From the NCBI GenBank assembly GCA_001543385.1, contig LPNH01000006.1, positions 18,030-82,029 of the forward strand: a stretch of 64,000 bases of DNA. Reading direction: 5' to 3'. Source of the stretch: Candidatus Hemicellulosilyticus sp. P3. GTDB taxonomy: Bacteria; Bacteroidota; Bacteroidia; Bacteroidales; P3. A model generated the notes under the pieces. That model was not told where the DNA came from. It searched no databases and saw only the letters and a program-made list of their open reading frames with translations. The translations under genes were made by a program, and so were the position numbers. Positions 15,979-25,340 of the stretch are shown piece after piece (position 1 is the first letter of the stretch; each line of letters opens with the position of its first letter).

Positions 15979-17178
15979 ATGCCGAAGATTTCAAACAAAG
16001 GCACTGAACTGCCACAATCGGCCATCCGCAAACTGGTTCCTTTCGCAGATGCCGCCAAGGCGCGTGGAATCCATGTATACCATCTTAATATCGGCCAGCC
16101 CGACATCGAGACTCCGAAGGGGGCGCTGAAAGCTCTCGCCGACACACATATCGATGTGCTGGAATACAGCCATAGCGCGGGTATCATGAGCTACCGACAG
16201 AAGCTCTGTGAGTATTACAAACGTTATGGCATCGAACTGACCCCAGAGCGCATCCTTGTCACCACGGGCGGCAGCGAAGCGCTTCAGATGGCTTTCACCG
16301 TGTGTCTGAACCCGGGCGACGAGATTATTATCCCCGAACCTTATTATACCAATTACAACACTTTCGCCAAGTTGTGCGACGCCAAGATCGTCACCATACC
16401 GAGCGACATCAAGACGGGATTTGCTCTGCCGCCTATCGAGGATTTTGAAAAGGCCATCACTCCCCGCACAAGGGCTATCATGATTTGCAACCCGAACAAT
16501 CCGACGGGTTATCTCTATTCGAAAGAGGAGCTGCTGAAAGTGGCCGGATTGGTGAAGAAATATGACCTGTTCCTTTTTGCCGACGAGGTGTACCGCGAAT
16601 TCTGCTATGACGGCGCCGAACACTATAGCGTGCTGAACTTGCCGGGCTGCGAGAACAATGTGGTGCTTTTTGACTCGGTGTCGAAGCGCTACAGCGCCTG
16701 CGGCGCCCGTGTGGGATGTCTGGTGACACGCAACAGCGAGGTCTACAGCATCGCCATGCGTCTGGCCCAGGCCCGTCTGTCGCCGCCCAGCTTCGGCCAG
16801 ATCTTCGCCGAAGCCGCCATTGACACCCCTCAGGAGTATTTTGACAAGGTGCAGGCTGAATATATCGCCCGCCGCAATGTCGTAGTCGAAGGCATCAACA
16901 AGATTCCGGGCTGTTTCTGCCCCATGCCCAAGGGGGCTTTTTATACCGTTATCGACCTGCCCGTCGACGACAGCGACAGGTTCTGCCAATGGCTGCTGAC
17001 CGACTTCAACTATAACGGCGCCACTGTCATGCTGGCTCCGGCCACGGGTTTCTACGAGAACCCCGAGAACGGCCGTCATCAAGCCCGCATCACTTACTGT
17101 ATCTGCATCGACGACTTGAAATCCGCCATCAAATGCCTCGAGGAGGCGTTGAAGGTGTACCCCGGCAGAACAAGATAA
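15979..17178 (+). CDS. Pyridoxal-phosphate-dependent aminotransferase, class I/II (aspartate aminotransferase-like)
   Basis: 399 residues, full length. Shows LNIGQPDIETPKG, VTTGGSEALQMAF (phosphate-binding), CNPNNPTGYLYSKEEL, FADEVYREFCYDG (Asp of the PLP ring) and the Schiff-base lysine in DSVSKRYSACGARVG. Fold type I enzyme, cytoplasmic; likely transfers the amino group of aspartate or another amino acid to 2-oxoglutarate, exact substrate open. Its TAA overlaps by one base the ATG of the following membrane-protein gene. Confidence 0.93.
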   Translation: MPKISNKGTELPQSAIRKLVPFADAAKARGIHVYHLNIGQPDIETPKGALKALADTHIDVLEYSHSAGIMSYRQKLCEYYKRYGIELTPERILVTTGGSEALQMAFTVCLNPGDEIIIPEPYYTNYNTFAKLCDAKIVTIPSDIKTGFALPPIEDFEKAITPRTRAIMICNPNNPTGYLYSKEELLKVAGLVKKYDLFLFADEVYREFCYDGAEHYSVLNLPGCENNVVLFDSVSKRYSACGARVGCLVTRNSEVYSIAMRLAQARLSPPSFGQIFAEAAIDTPQEYFDKVQAEYIARRNVVVEGINKIPGCFCPMPKGAFYTVIDLPVDDSDRFCQWLLTDFNYNGATVMLAPATGFYENPENGRHQARITYCICIDDLKSAIKCLEEALKVYPGRTR

Positions 17179-18443
17179 TGAAGCAAACCGTTATTCAAGC
17201 GACCAAGGTCTTCGGACTCCTGGTCGCTTTTTATTTAGGTCTGGGTCTGGTCGCCTACTGGATGCCTGACCATTCCGTACGTCGTCATGTGCAGCAGTCG
17301 CTGGAAAAGGGTGACTTCCAGGAGGACTACCCCAAAGCCATCATCCGCGAATTGTATGATTGCCAAGACTCCTACACCCTAGACAACTTCACCGACGCAC
17401 TCATTCTTAACCAAGCCGTCAACCTACGCAGCGAAGGCTTGAGCGGCATCCTGCTGCTGCCTCGTCATGACGAAGGCATCTATCAGTACATCAACCTCAA
17501 AGGTACCATCACAGGCAGCACCGAAGGACGCACAGTCCACTATGGGCGCTATTGGCACGGCAGCACATTCTTTGCCCGTATACTACTGTCTTTCACCTCC
17601 TATACAGGCATACGGTATCTGCTCTATCTGTTCACCTCACTGCTGTTGCTGTGGGGTCTGCTTCGATTGTGGCGCACCGTGGGCGGCGTGACCACCCTAT
17701 TGATGGCGGTATCGCTGTTATTGGTCAACGTCTACCTGATGCAGTTCTCCCTGCAGTTTGCTCCCGTACTCATCCTTGCGCTGGGCGGCATCATCTGGCT
17801 CACCTATCACCCCTCGTCGGACGCCACCGTACTCTTCTTTGCGCTGGGATCCCTTACCACATTCCTCGATTTGATAACGGTTCCCTCCATCACGCTCGGT
17901 TTGCCGTTGCTCGCGCTGCTGGCGCTACGTTGCGACAGCGACTTCAAACGGGGATTCTGCACCGTCGTGAAAGTGGCCATCGCATGGCTTGTCGGCTATG
18001 GGATTACCTGGCTTGCCAAATGGGGTTTGGCGACAGGACTCACTGGAGCCAACATCTTCGCCGATGCCTATGGACAAGGAGCGGAATGGTCTCGCGGTGG
18101 CTATTCCTACATCGGTGAGGCCATCTCCTCCAACCTCGGATTCCTGCACTGGAAGTATATCGTTGTGGCTTTGCTCATCCTCTTGGTAACAGCCATTTTC
18201 CGTCCGAACAAGAAAGGATGGGTGCCCGCCGCACTCTTCGCCATCGTTGCATTGGTACCCTTTGCCTATTATGTCATCATGGCCCATCCTGCGTTACACC
18301 ACGCCTGGTACAACTACCGCGCGCTCGTCACCGCCGTTGCAGGACTACTGCTGGCCGCTGCGTCTTTGGTGGACTGGCAACGACTCATAAAATCGCAAAA
18401 CATACACAAACCATGTCCCCGGAAGAACGACGCAGACAAGTAA
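17178..18443 (+). CDS. Polytopic membrane protein, possibly a GT-C-type glycosyltransferase
   Basis: 421 residues from the ATG at 17178, which overlaps the aminotransferase stop (TAATG). One N-terminal helix is followed by a soluble loop of about 110 residues (QSLEKGDFQEDYPKAIIRE, with HYGRYWHGSTFF at its end), then about nine further membrane segments. That layout, a large first periplasmic loop with acidic residues followed by a helix bundle, resembles GT-C-fold enzymes that use polyprenyl-phosphate sugars. I do not recognise a family signature. The next gene starts inside its 3' end. A second protein of similar layout follows at 18893. Confidence 0.6.
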   Translation: MKQTVIQATKVFGLLVAFYLGLGLVAYWMPDHSVRRHVQQSLEKGDFQEDYPKAIIRELYDCQDSYTLDNFTDALILNQAVNLRSEGLSGILLLPRHDEGIYQYINLKGTITGSTEGRTVHYGRYWHGSTFFARILLSFTSYTGIRYLLYLFTSLLLLWGLLRLWRTVGGVTTLLMAVSLLLVNVYLMQFSLQFAPVLILALGGIIWLTYHPSSDATVLFFALGSLTTFLDLITVPSITLGLPLLALLALRCDSDFKRGFCTVVKVAIAWLVGYGITWLAKWGLATGLTGANIFADAYGQGAEWSRGGYSYIGEAISSNLGFLHWKYIVVALLILLVTAIFRPNKKGWVPAALFAIVALVPFAYYVIMAHPALHHAWYNYRALVTAVAGLLLAAASLVDWQRLIKSQNIHKPCPRKNDADK

Positions 18444-18889
18444 TCGGTGCCTGCATCGCACAGCAACAGCATATCGCCCATGTTGCCAAGCAGGAGATGG
18501 ACTCAGCGCAGCAACAGAGCAACGACTACGGTGCCAATGTGGATCGCTACGACAGCTACCGCACCAAGTTGATGCGTTCGCGCGACATGTACGCCAAACA
18601 GTTGTCCAACGCCAATGCCAGCATCCGTGTACTGCACGAGTTGTTGCAACAGCCTCCCCACGACACAGCGGAACACGGTGCCATCGTTGAGACCGACAAG
18701 CAACGGTTCTTCCTGAGTATCGGTGCCGGCAAGTTCCTCGTACCCCACCAAGCCGCACTTCAGCAGAAACAGGACATCTACTTCGCCATCAGCGCACAGA
18801 CCCCAATATACGTCGCCCTCAAAGGTCGACGAGTGGGAGACACCATCATCTTCAACGGTCAGCAGCAGACCATTACCGCCATCTTCTAA
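18413..18889 (+). CDS. GreA/GreB C-terminal-domain-like protein with N-terminal coiled coil
   Basis: 158 residues, starting at the ATG inside the end of the previous gene (31-bp overlap). Residues 1-90 form a helical, probably coiled-coil region (QQQHIAHVAKQEMDSAQQQ). The C-terminal part ends SAQTPIYVALKGRRVGDTI and then IFNGQQQTITAIF, which matches the FKBP-like C-terminal domain of Gre factors (SPLGKALLGKKVGD in GreA). In this layout the N-terminal coiled coil would be the part that reaches RNA polymerase, but the acidic tip of true Gre factors is not evident (QQQSNDYGANVDR instead), so RNA cleavage stimulation is doubtful. It is sandwiched between two membrane-protein genes, which is odd. 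Confidence 0.65.
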   Translation: MSPEERRRQVIGACIAQQQHIAHVAKQEMDSAQQQSNDYGANVDRYDSYRTKLMRSRDMYAKQLSNANASIRVLHELLQQPPHDTAEHGAIVETDKQRFFLSIGAGKFLVPHQAALQQKQDIYFAISAQTPIYVALKGRRVGDTIIFNGQQQTITAIF

Positions 18890-18892
18890 CCC

Positions 18893-20332
18893 ATGTTCAA
18901 GCAACCGCAACATCTCATCCTGCTACTGGGACATCTTACACTGCTAGCATTGCTGGCACTGGCCGCATGGTTTGCCGAAGAGCGCGTGCTGTTGATGGAC
19001 TCAGCCTACCAGCTTTTCCACGACATCAACCATGAGTCCATGCTCATCAACGACAACCGCTTCAGCATGGTCCTGTCTCAACTGCTTCCGTGGGTGCTCA
19101 TCAAGCTGCATGTACCCTTGCGGTGGCTTATTGTGGCGTACTCCTTATCATTCATACTGATATGCTATGGATGCTATCTGTTGACTGCGCACGTGCTGAA
19201 CAACAAGTCAGCGGCAGGAGTGATGACCCTTACTATGCTCGGCGTGTGTGCCACCTTCTTCCACTGCATCTCCGAAACCTTCCAATTGATGTTCTACGCA
19301 CCGTTGTTCTACGCTTTGGCGCAGTACGACAGCGGGAATGTCAGATGGAAAAGCATCTTGCGGTGGGTGGGGCTGGTGCTGTCCGAAACATTGGCATTCT
19401 TCATCCACCCGGTAGCGCTGTTTTTCATTGTATACCTTATCGGATATTGTATGATAGACGGCCGTCGCCTGCGAATAGACACCACCACAGTGGTGACAGC
19501 GGTAACGCTAGCCATACTACTGGCGGTGAAGATGCTAGCGGGAACCAGCGGACACGACGATAGTTTCATGCCTACCGGCGAAACGGTTCGCTACGCCTTA
19601 ACCCACTTCTTCTCGCTCCCCAGCTTCGAATATTTTCGTAAGGAGTTCCTCATCTACCTCTTCCCCATCGTGCTCTGGATTCTCACGCTGGTGGGCTATG
19701 TCCGTCAGCATCTTTGGCTAAAAGCGGTATTTGTAGGATTGTATGTGCTGGGCTTTTTTGTACTGAGTGTCGTCGTGTACTGGAAAGGAGATGGTCCAAT
19801 CGGAATGGAACGCACCTATCTGCCCCTCTTTTTCTTTATGGGGCTGCCTTTCTTCGTGGACGAACTGCCCCGTCTCAAAGAATGGCTGGAGTGGACCGTC
19901 TTCGGTTATTTCACAGTCATGCTGACGCTTGCCTTTATCTCCTTGGGCCGAGAGTACCCTCACTATGTCGACCGGCTTCAAGAAGTGAAACATATCGCTG
20001 AATACGCACGCGAAAAGGGTCAACACAAACTCATCGTCACTGAAAGTACCGCCGACCAACTGTTTCCTTTCAGGATGTGGGGTATGGCACTCGAGAGCAT
20101 GCTGTATACCGCTCGCGACGGTGCCGACCAGACGGTGACACTCTACATCGAAGAGGACGACTTCGATCGTTCCAATGCCGACCTTTATCAGAATCCCGAC
20201 GTCTATGTCTCCGTCAACTGGTGGAAACGCTGGGAGGTCAAAGCGCTCAATCCGCATTATTTTCACCTTCCCTCACAGGGGTACGTGGAATTGGTGAAAA
20301 CAGAAAAGGGGTACGAAATCGCACCCCTATAA
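18893..20332 (+). CDS. Polytopic membrane protein, GT-C-like, with soluble C-terminal domain
   Basis: 479 residues, starting 3 bp after the GreA-like gene. First membrane helix (about 7-25) is followed by a loop with acidic residues (AEERVLLMDSAYQLFHDINHE), then roughly ten membrane helices up to about residue 350 and a soluble C-terminal domain of about 120 residues (HIAEYAREKGQHKLIVTES onward). The layout is that of GT-C glycosyltransferases or similar lipid-linked sugar enzymes. No exact family recognised. The convergent gene at 20354 encodes a polyprenyl-phosphate glycosyltransferase, which may supply the donor; inference from proximity. Confidence 0.6.
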   Translation: MFKQPQHLILLLGHLTLLALLALAAWFAEERVLLMDSAYQLFHDINHESMLINDNRFSMVLSQLLPWVLIKLHVPLRWLIVAYSLSFILICYGCYLLTAHVLNNKSAAGVMTLTMLGVCATFFHCISETFQLMFYAPLFYALAQYDSGNVRWKSILRWVGLVLSETLAFFIHPVALFFIVYLIGYCMIDGRRLRIDTTTVVTAVTLAILLAVKMLAGTSGHDDSFMPTGETVRYALTHFFSLPSFEYFRKEFLIYLFPIVLWILTLVGYVRQHLWLKAVFVGLYVLGFFVLSVVVYWKGDGPIGMERTYLPLFFFMGLPFFVDELPRLKEWLEWTVFGYFTVMLTLAFISLGREYPHYVDRLQEVKHIAEYAREKGQHKLIVTESTADQLFPFRMWGMALESMLYTARDGADQTVTLYIEEDDFDRSNADLYQNPDVYVSVNWWKRWEVKALNPHYFHLPSQGYVELVKTEKGYEIAPL

Positions 20333-20353
20333 ATACATTTGTCTTATCTTTCG

Positions 20354-21307
20354 CTATCGCCGCCGCCTATCGAACGGATTACGGGTGGTGATGTCGTATT
20401 GCGCTGCTGCCAAGAGCATTTGGAAGCCTAGAACGAACGTCAGCACCGCTACCATGATCGTACCTGTCGGAGACGGTCTACCGAGCGATGCGTAGTGAAT
20501 CCAGTTGACCAATCCGAACACCAGTCCGAAGAGAAAACTGGGCAGCCCCACCAAAAGATACAGCGAACAGATATTGAAGTCGTAGACAAAATAACTCAGG
20601 TGGAGGCGCCGGATCCATGCGACGATGAGTTTCGGCGGAAAAGAAAAGAGGGTCTTCCCTATACTCAGGTTCGACGTCTCATCCGCGTAAATGGCCGGCA
20701 TCGGCACTTCGCTGATACGAGCGCCCGCATAGTGCATCTCTATCAGCATGCTGCTTTCGAAGAAATAACGGTCGGCCACCCGTTGCATATCCATCTGACT
20801 CAGTGTAGCGGTACGGATGGCGAAGAATCCGTTGACGGGATCGCTGACATTCCAGTAACCGCTGGCCGCTTTCACCATGAACCCGATGCCCATGTTGCCG
20901 ATACGGCGCACCATGGGCATACGGCGCAGCATCTGACGGTCGAAGAGGCGGTTTCCTTTGGCAAAATCGGCCTCGCGTAACCCCTCCTCCAAGAAGGCGA
21001 TATAGGAGGCATCCATCTGCCCGTCGCCGTCGAGTTTCACCACGACATCCGCACCCATCTCCACAGCCTTGGCAAAGGCGGTCTTCATGGCACCACCCAC
21101 CCCTCGGTTTTCCGTATGATGCAACGCTACGATACGGCTATCGGATACCGCCAGCCGATCCACCAGCGCACCCGTTCGGTCGGGAGAGCAGTCGTCAACC
21201 AAAATAATGATGTCGACAAAAGCGGGCAGCCCCTGGACTACTCGTTCCAGGTGCTGCTCCACTTTATAACACGGAATAGCTACCGCAATCTTTTGCTCCT
21301 CGTACAT
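20354..21307 (-). CDS. Family 2 glycosyltransferase, polyprenyl-phosphate type with two C-terminal membrane helices
   Basis: 317 residues. GT-A catalytic half: VAIPCYKVEQHLERVV, VDDCSPDRTGALVD, the DXD-type VKLDGDGQMDAS and NGFFAIRTATL. Two membrane helices follow at about 228-300, as in DPM1/GtrB/ArnC-like enzymes that load sugars onto undecaprenyl phosphate. Likely makes a lipid-linked hexose for surface glycans. Separated by 18 bp from the upstream M16 peptidase gene, so they probably share a transcript. Confidence 0.88.
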   Translation of the reverse strand: MYEEQKIAVAIPCYKVEQHLERVVQGLPAFVDIIILVDDCSPDRTGALVDRLAVSDSRIVALHHTENRGVGGAMKTAFAKAVEMGADVVVKLDGDGQMDASYIAFLEEGLREADFAKGNRLFDRQMLRRMPMVRRIGNMGIGFMVKAASGYWNVSDPVNGFFAIRTATLSQMDMQRVADRYFFESSMLIEMHYAGARISEVPMPAIYADETSNLSIGKTLFSFPPKLIVAWIRRLHLSYFVYDFNICSLYLLVGLPSFLFGLVFGLVNWIHYASLGRPSPTGTIMVAVLTFVLGFQMLLAAAQYDITTRNPFDRRRR

Positions 21308-21325
21308 CGTTGCTTTCGCCTGATG

Positions 21326-24259
21326 TTAGTAGCCGAAAATCTGCTCTAAGGTGAGTTTCTTCACCTTGCCGAATTTGGCGAGGGCGTTGAAATCCATCTC
21401 GCTCTCCTTACCCAGCACCATGTAGTGCTTCTTCTGGTTACGGATATACTTGTGGTTGAAGTCGACGATGTCCTGCATCTTCACATTGGGATAGGCCTCG
21501 AAGAGGGTGCGGGAATGATTTTTCTTGGGGTCCAGACCCATACGCTCGTAATAGAGGTAACTGTTGATGATGCCCATCTTGCCGGTACGGGCGGTGCGGA
21601 TGCCGCTCATTTCGGCATCTTTGGCCATCTGGAAGTTGGACTCGGCCACCGGCATGTCGTCGAAAAGGCCGTTGAATGCGGTGAGAGCGTCGATGAGCTT
21701 GTCGTTTTGCGTGGCGATGATGGCTGCGTTGATGAAGTAGCCGTCTTTGTCGCCGGGGGTGATATAGTAACTTTGGGCACTGTAGGCCAAGCTGCGCTTC
21801 TCGCGCATTTCCTGGAAAACAATGGCGTTCATCGAGCCACCGAAGTAGCTGTTATAGATGTTCATGACTGCCTCGTTCCTGGTGTTGTACCTGTCGCCGC
21901 GGAAATGCTCGCGCATATAGGTCTGGTTGGCGTTGTAGTCGACAAAGTAGACGGTGTTTTCGCTGACCGGACGGGGGGTGATTTTTTTGTTGGCAGGGGT
22001 CTTGAGGTATTTGGCAGGAGTGTTGTGGATGGAGGCTATGGTTTTGGCCATCACGTCGTCGGAGGCGGGCCCGTAGTAGAGCACACGATGGCGGTGGTTG
22101 AAGAGGTTGTGCAGCGCGTCGCAGAGTTGACGGCAGGTGTAGTTCTTCAATTGCTGTTCGCTGAGCTGGTCGAGGATCGGCGAGTCGGCGCCATAGATGC
22201 CGTAGTTGCTCAGCGCCGAAAAGCAACGTTGCTGGTTGTGCTTGGCATCCTGACGCGACTTGAGGATGCGCGAAACGAGCATTTGCAGGGCAGTGTCGTC
22301 GGGCTGCACATCAGCCATGATTTCTTCCACCAAGCGCATGGCCTTTTCCATATTTTCGCTGAGTCCGCTGATACTGACATTAATATTTTCGCTGCCGACG
22401 GAGACCTGGTAGTTGCAGGCCAATTTATAAAACTCTTGTTGCAGCTGGTCGGCGGTGTGGACAGAGGTGCCGAGGTATTCAAGCACGTCGGCGGCCAAGT
22501 CATAGGTCTTGCCCGGCATGCCGGCACGGTGACCGAAGTCGAAACGGTAGATCAGGTTGAAGGTGGCGTTCTCCTTGTTCTGCACATAGAGCATCTCTGT
22601 GCGCGGACGGTCGCTGCATTTGCGGATGGTGAGGTCTTTGCTGAAGTCGACAAAGGCGGGTTCGACAGGCTTCACTTGCCTGGATTTGATGTCGCGAAGA
22701 AAGGCGCTCTCATTTTCACGGCCCACCTCGATGGGGGTGATGGGCGGTTTGGCAACTTTGAGTATGGGCTCGGGCTCGCCCTGAACTTTGTTGACAACGA
22801 CGTAGTTGCTGTCTTGGAACAACCGGTTGGCGAAGGCGACAAGCTCTTGCTTGGTGACACGGGAGAGCTCGTTGATTTCGTTGCAGACGTCGCCCCAACT
22901 GCGGTGATGGACGAATGCGTAAGCCATCTGACTGGCACGGCTGTTGCTGCTCTCCGCTCGTTTCATGATGGACAGCTTCATGTTGTTGACGGCAGCTTCG
23001 AGCATCCAGTCGTCGAAACGGCCCTGTTTGACCAGCGCGATCTGTTCGTCGAAAAGGGACTGCACCTGTTCGAGGGTCTGGCCGTGCAACGGCTGTCCGC
23101 CGAACATGAAAGCGCCGTAGTCATTGAGCATATAGGTGCCGGCATAGGCACCCATGCAACGTTGCCTCTGGTTGACATTGAGGTCGATGAGACCGCACTT
23201 GCCGTTGTTGAGCACGCTCTCGAGCAGCGCGGCGAGCATGGCTTCGTGGCTGCCGTTGCCGTTGTCGAGACGATAGGCCCGGATGGTGTTTTCGGCCTCG
23301 AGGCCGGTGACGGTACGGGTGATAACACCGGTGATGGGCTGCTCCCGCTCAAAATTCAACACGGGCACCTCACGCGGCTGCATGGAGCCCCAGTATTTGT
23401 CAATGATGCGGATGGCCTCGTCGGGGTCAAAGTCGCCGGCCATGCTGATACAGATGTTGTTGGGCACATAATATTGCGCCACAAAATTACGTATATTGCG
23501 CATCGAGGGGTTTTTCAGATGCTCCTGACTGCCCAGAGTGGTCTGGTTGCCGTAAGGGTGATGCGGAAAGAGGGCGGCCATCATCGTCTCATTGATACGG
23601 CGGCTGTCCTTGGTGAGACTCATGTTTTTTTCTTCGTAGATGGTCTCGAGTTCTGTATGGAACAGCCGCAGCACCAAATGCTGGAAGCGGTCGGCCTGCA
23701 CCTCGCACCAGGTCTCGATCTGATTGTTGGGAATGTTCTCCACATACATGGTGTAGTCGTTGGAGGTGAAGGCGTTGGTGCCTGTGCTGCCGATGGCGGT
23801 CATCGCCTTGTCGTATTCGTTGGCCACAGCAATTTTCGACGCCTCGTAACTGAGGCTGTCGATTTTGTGGTAGATGGCGGCACGTATCGTCGAATCGCTG
23901 AACATGCGGTAGGCTTCAAAGAGGTCTTCTATTTTTTGAATCAGCACCTTTTCGCGCTCCCAGTCGGTGGTGCCGAGACGTTCGCTGCCTTTGAACATCA
24001 TGTGCTCAAGGTAGTGGGCCAGACCGGTGGTCTCGTGCGGGTCGTTGCGCGATCCGGCCCGGACCGCGATATAGGTCTGCACTTTGGGCGCATCCTTGTA
24101 GACGCTCATGAAGACCTTCAAGCCGTTGTCCAGAGTGTACTCGCGCACCCCCAGCGGATCGCCGGGCCAAGTTTTGTATTCGTACTGTTTCTGCGCGGAA
24201 ACAGTGAATGACGCCGCGGCAAGGAGCAGCAGGCAAAGAAAACAGCGTACTTTTCTCAT
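21326..24259 (-). CDS. M16 family zinc peptidase, double-domain, exported
   Basis: 977 residues from the ATG at 24259 (MRKVRCFLCL), which gives a proper signal peptide (LLLLAAASFTVSA); an earlier in-frame start would lie on the promoter. Inverted zinc motif HYLEH at about residues 82-86 with the downstream Glu helix (LETIYEEKNM), the M16 active half. The second half (from about 500) has the pattern of inactive M16 domains, with REMREKRSLAYSAQ, the R/Y-containing substrate-binding loop. Such two-repeat periplasmic peptidases degrade peptides. Organisation M16-M16C in one chain is like pitrilysin. Confidence 0.93.
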   Translation of the reverse strand: MRKVRCFLCLLLLAAASFTVSAQKQYEYKTWPGDPLGVREYTLDNGLKVFMSVYKDAPKVQTYIAVRAGSRNDPHETTGLAHYLEHMMFKGSERLGTTDWEREKVLIQKIEDLFEAYRMFSDSTIRAAIYHKIDSLSYEASKIAVANEYDKAMTAIGSTGTNAFTSNDYTMYVENIPNNQIETWCEVQADRFQHLVLRLFHTELETIYEEKNMSLTKDSRRINETMMAALFPHHPYGNQTTLGSQEHLKNPSMRNIRNFVAQYYVPNNICISMAGDFDPDEAIRIIDKYWGSMQPREVPVLNFEREQPITGVITRTVTGLEAENTIRAYRLDNGNGSHEAMLAALLESVLNNGKCGLIDLNVNQRQRCMGAYAGTYMLNDYGAFMFGGQPLHGQTLEQVQSLFDEQIALVKQGRFDDWMLEAAVNNMKLSIMKRAESSNSRASQMAYAFVHHRSWGDVCNEINELSRVTKQELVAFANRLFQDSNYVVVNKVQGEPEPILKVAKPPITPIEVGRENESAFLRDIKSRQVKPVEPAFVDFSKDLTIRKCSDRPRTEMLYVQNKENATFNLIYRFDFGHRAGMPGKTYDLAADVLEYLGTSVHTADQLQQEFYKLACNYQVSVGSENINVSISGLSENMEKAMRLVEEIMADVQPDDTALQMLVSRILKSRQDAKHNQQRCFSALSNYGIYGADSPILDQLSEQQLKNYTCRQLCDALHNLFNHRHRVLYYGPASDDVMAKTIASIHNTPAKYLKTPANKKITPRPVSENTVYFVDYNANQTYMREHFRGDRYNTRNEAVMNIYNSYFGGSMNAIVFQEMREKRSLAYSAQSYYITPGDKDGYFINAAIIATQNDKLIDALTAFNGLFDDMPVAESNFQMAKDAEMSGIRTARTGKMGIINSYLYYERMGLDPKKNHSRTLFEAYPNVKMQDIVDFNHKYIRNQKKHYMVLGKESEMDFNALAKFGKVKKLTLEQIFGY

Positions 24260-24289
24260 AATCGTTTCGAATTGGATGTTTTGAGAACG

Positions 24290-24297
24290 CAAAGATA
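24290..24297 (-). promoter_or_regulatory. -7 element (TATCTTTG) of the M16 peptidase gene
   Basis: CAAAGATA on the plus strand reads TATCTTTG on the minus strand. It lies about 31 bp before the chosen ATG at 24259 and overlaps the upstream alternative start, supporting the shorter protein. Confidence 0.65.
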
Positions 24298-24402
24298 CAA
24301 AAAAAAACGAAGCAGGCAGAACCTGATGCCGCGGACGGTGTTATGAACAACTGTGTATAATAACTTTTTTCGGAACACAATTTTTCTTTATCCCTAAAAA
24401 TG

Positions 24403-24410
24403 TACTTTTG
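24403..24410 (+). promoter_or_regulatory. -7 element (TACTTTTG) almost at the start codon of the next gene
   Basis: TACTTTTG matches TAnnTTTG; the G is only 8 bp before the ATG at 24419. If used, the transcript of the unknown-gmk-mreCD-porZ-recO operon would have almost no leader. Confidence 0.6.
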
Positions 24411-24418
24411 CACTTGCG

Positions 24419-25336
24419 ATGAAAGAGATTGACCAACTGATTACCGGCTTGCAACGCGTCGGACGTCTGGTACGGCGCATGGGGGAGACAGACACCGTCC
24501 CCGGACAGATAGAGATTGACTTGCTGCTGCAGGAACTGCGTTCAATGTACAGTTCGGCGCTGGAGCTCGAAGCATCCGCGCCGGCGGAACAGCCCGTCAG
24601 CTGTCCGGACGAGGCGGACGAGAGCATGTCGTCTGTGACGACACCCGACGTCCAGCCTGTCGAGGATGTTTCCGCAGAAACTCCCCTGCCCTCGGCCCCA
24701 CCTGCCGCTCCGATGGCGGATATGCCGAGCGTGCCTGTTACGGAAGAAGAGGATGATCCTGAGGTGGCTGCACAACCATTGATGGAACAGCTGGAAGAGG
24801 CGGACAACGATATATTCTTCGATGAGGCGGCGCACACCCCGAAAGAGGTGTCGGCACCGGCCGCCCCCGAACCGGCGGCAGAGCATTCCGCCATGCCCGA
24901 ACCAACGCCGGCGGCTGTCGAAGTCCCGTCAGCCCGAGAGCCGGAGCCGGAACCCGCCGCCAACGCTACAGCACCGCAACGCCAGTCGTCGCTTTTCGAC
25001 TACATCCGTCCTACGGAGCAGCACAGCATATCCGGCGGCGAGACCTTGGGCGACCGACTGGGCCGGACAGGCAACGGAATGCGCGGCGAGACAGCACAGC
25101 ATAAAAAGGTGAGCGACCTGCGCACCGTTATCAACATCAATGATAAGTTCAGCTTCATGAAAGACTTGTTCCAAAACAACATGAAAGCTTATAACGATTT
25201 CATTGTCCAGCTGAACAGCATTGACGATCGCGAAACGGCTCAGCGACGTGTCGACGAAGTGGCGCAGATTTACAACTGGGACAGAAGTTCGCTTACAGCC
25301 AAAACTTTCTTCAGCATCTTTGACAGAAAATTTTAG
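24419..25336 (+). CDS. Unknown protein with acidic/proline-rich linker, first gene of the gmk-mre operon
   Basis: 305 residues. Residues 1-50 are helical (MKEIDQLITGLQRVGRLVRR); residues 50-200 are low complexity, rich in Pro, Ala and Glu, and probably disordered; the last 85 residues are dense and look conserved (DLRTVININDKFSFMKDLF, then an NMKAYNDFIVQLNSIDD segment ending SLTAKTFFSIFDRKF). No signal peptide. I recognise this only as a Bacteroidales conserved hypothetical. It is followed 4 bp later by guanylate kinase and then mreC/mreD, so it may be linked to cell shape or simply cotranscribed. Confidence 0.75.
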   Translation: MKEIDQLITGLQRVGRLVRRMGETDTVPGQIEIDLLLQELRSMYSSALELEASAPAEQPVSCPDEADESMSSVTTPDVQPVEDVSAETPLPSAPPAAPMADMPSVPVTEEEDDPEVAAQPLMEQLEEADNDIFFDEAAHTPKEVSAPAAPEPAAEHSAMPEPTPAAVEVPSAREPEPEPAANATAPQRQSSLFDYIRPTEQHSISGGETLGDRLGRTGNGMRGETAQHKKVSDLRTVININDKFSFMKDLFQNNMKAYNDFIVQLNSIDDRETAQRRVDEVAQIYNWDRSSLTAKTFFSIFDRKF

Positions 25337-25340
25337 TTCC

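Noticed and set aside
15991..17082. Minus-strand frame of 363 codons
   Set aside because: Antisense to the aminotransferase; mirror of its codon use.
21425..24211. Plus-strand open frame of 928 codons
   Set aside because: Fully antisense to the M16 peptidase, whose catalytic motif is intact; the frame is open only because of codon bias.
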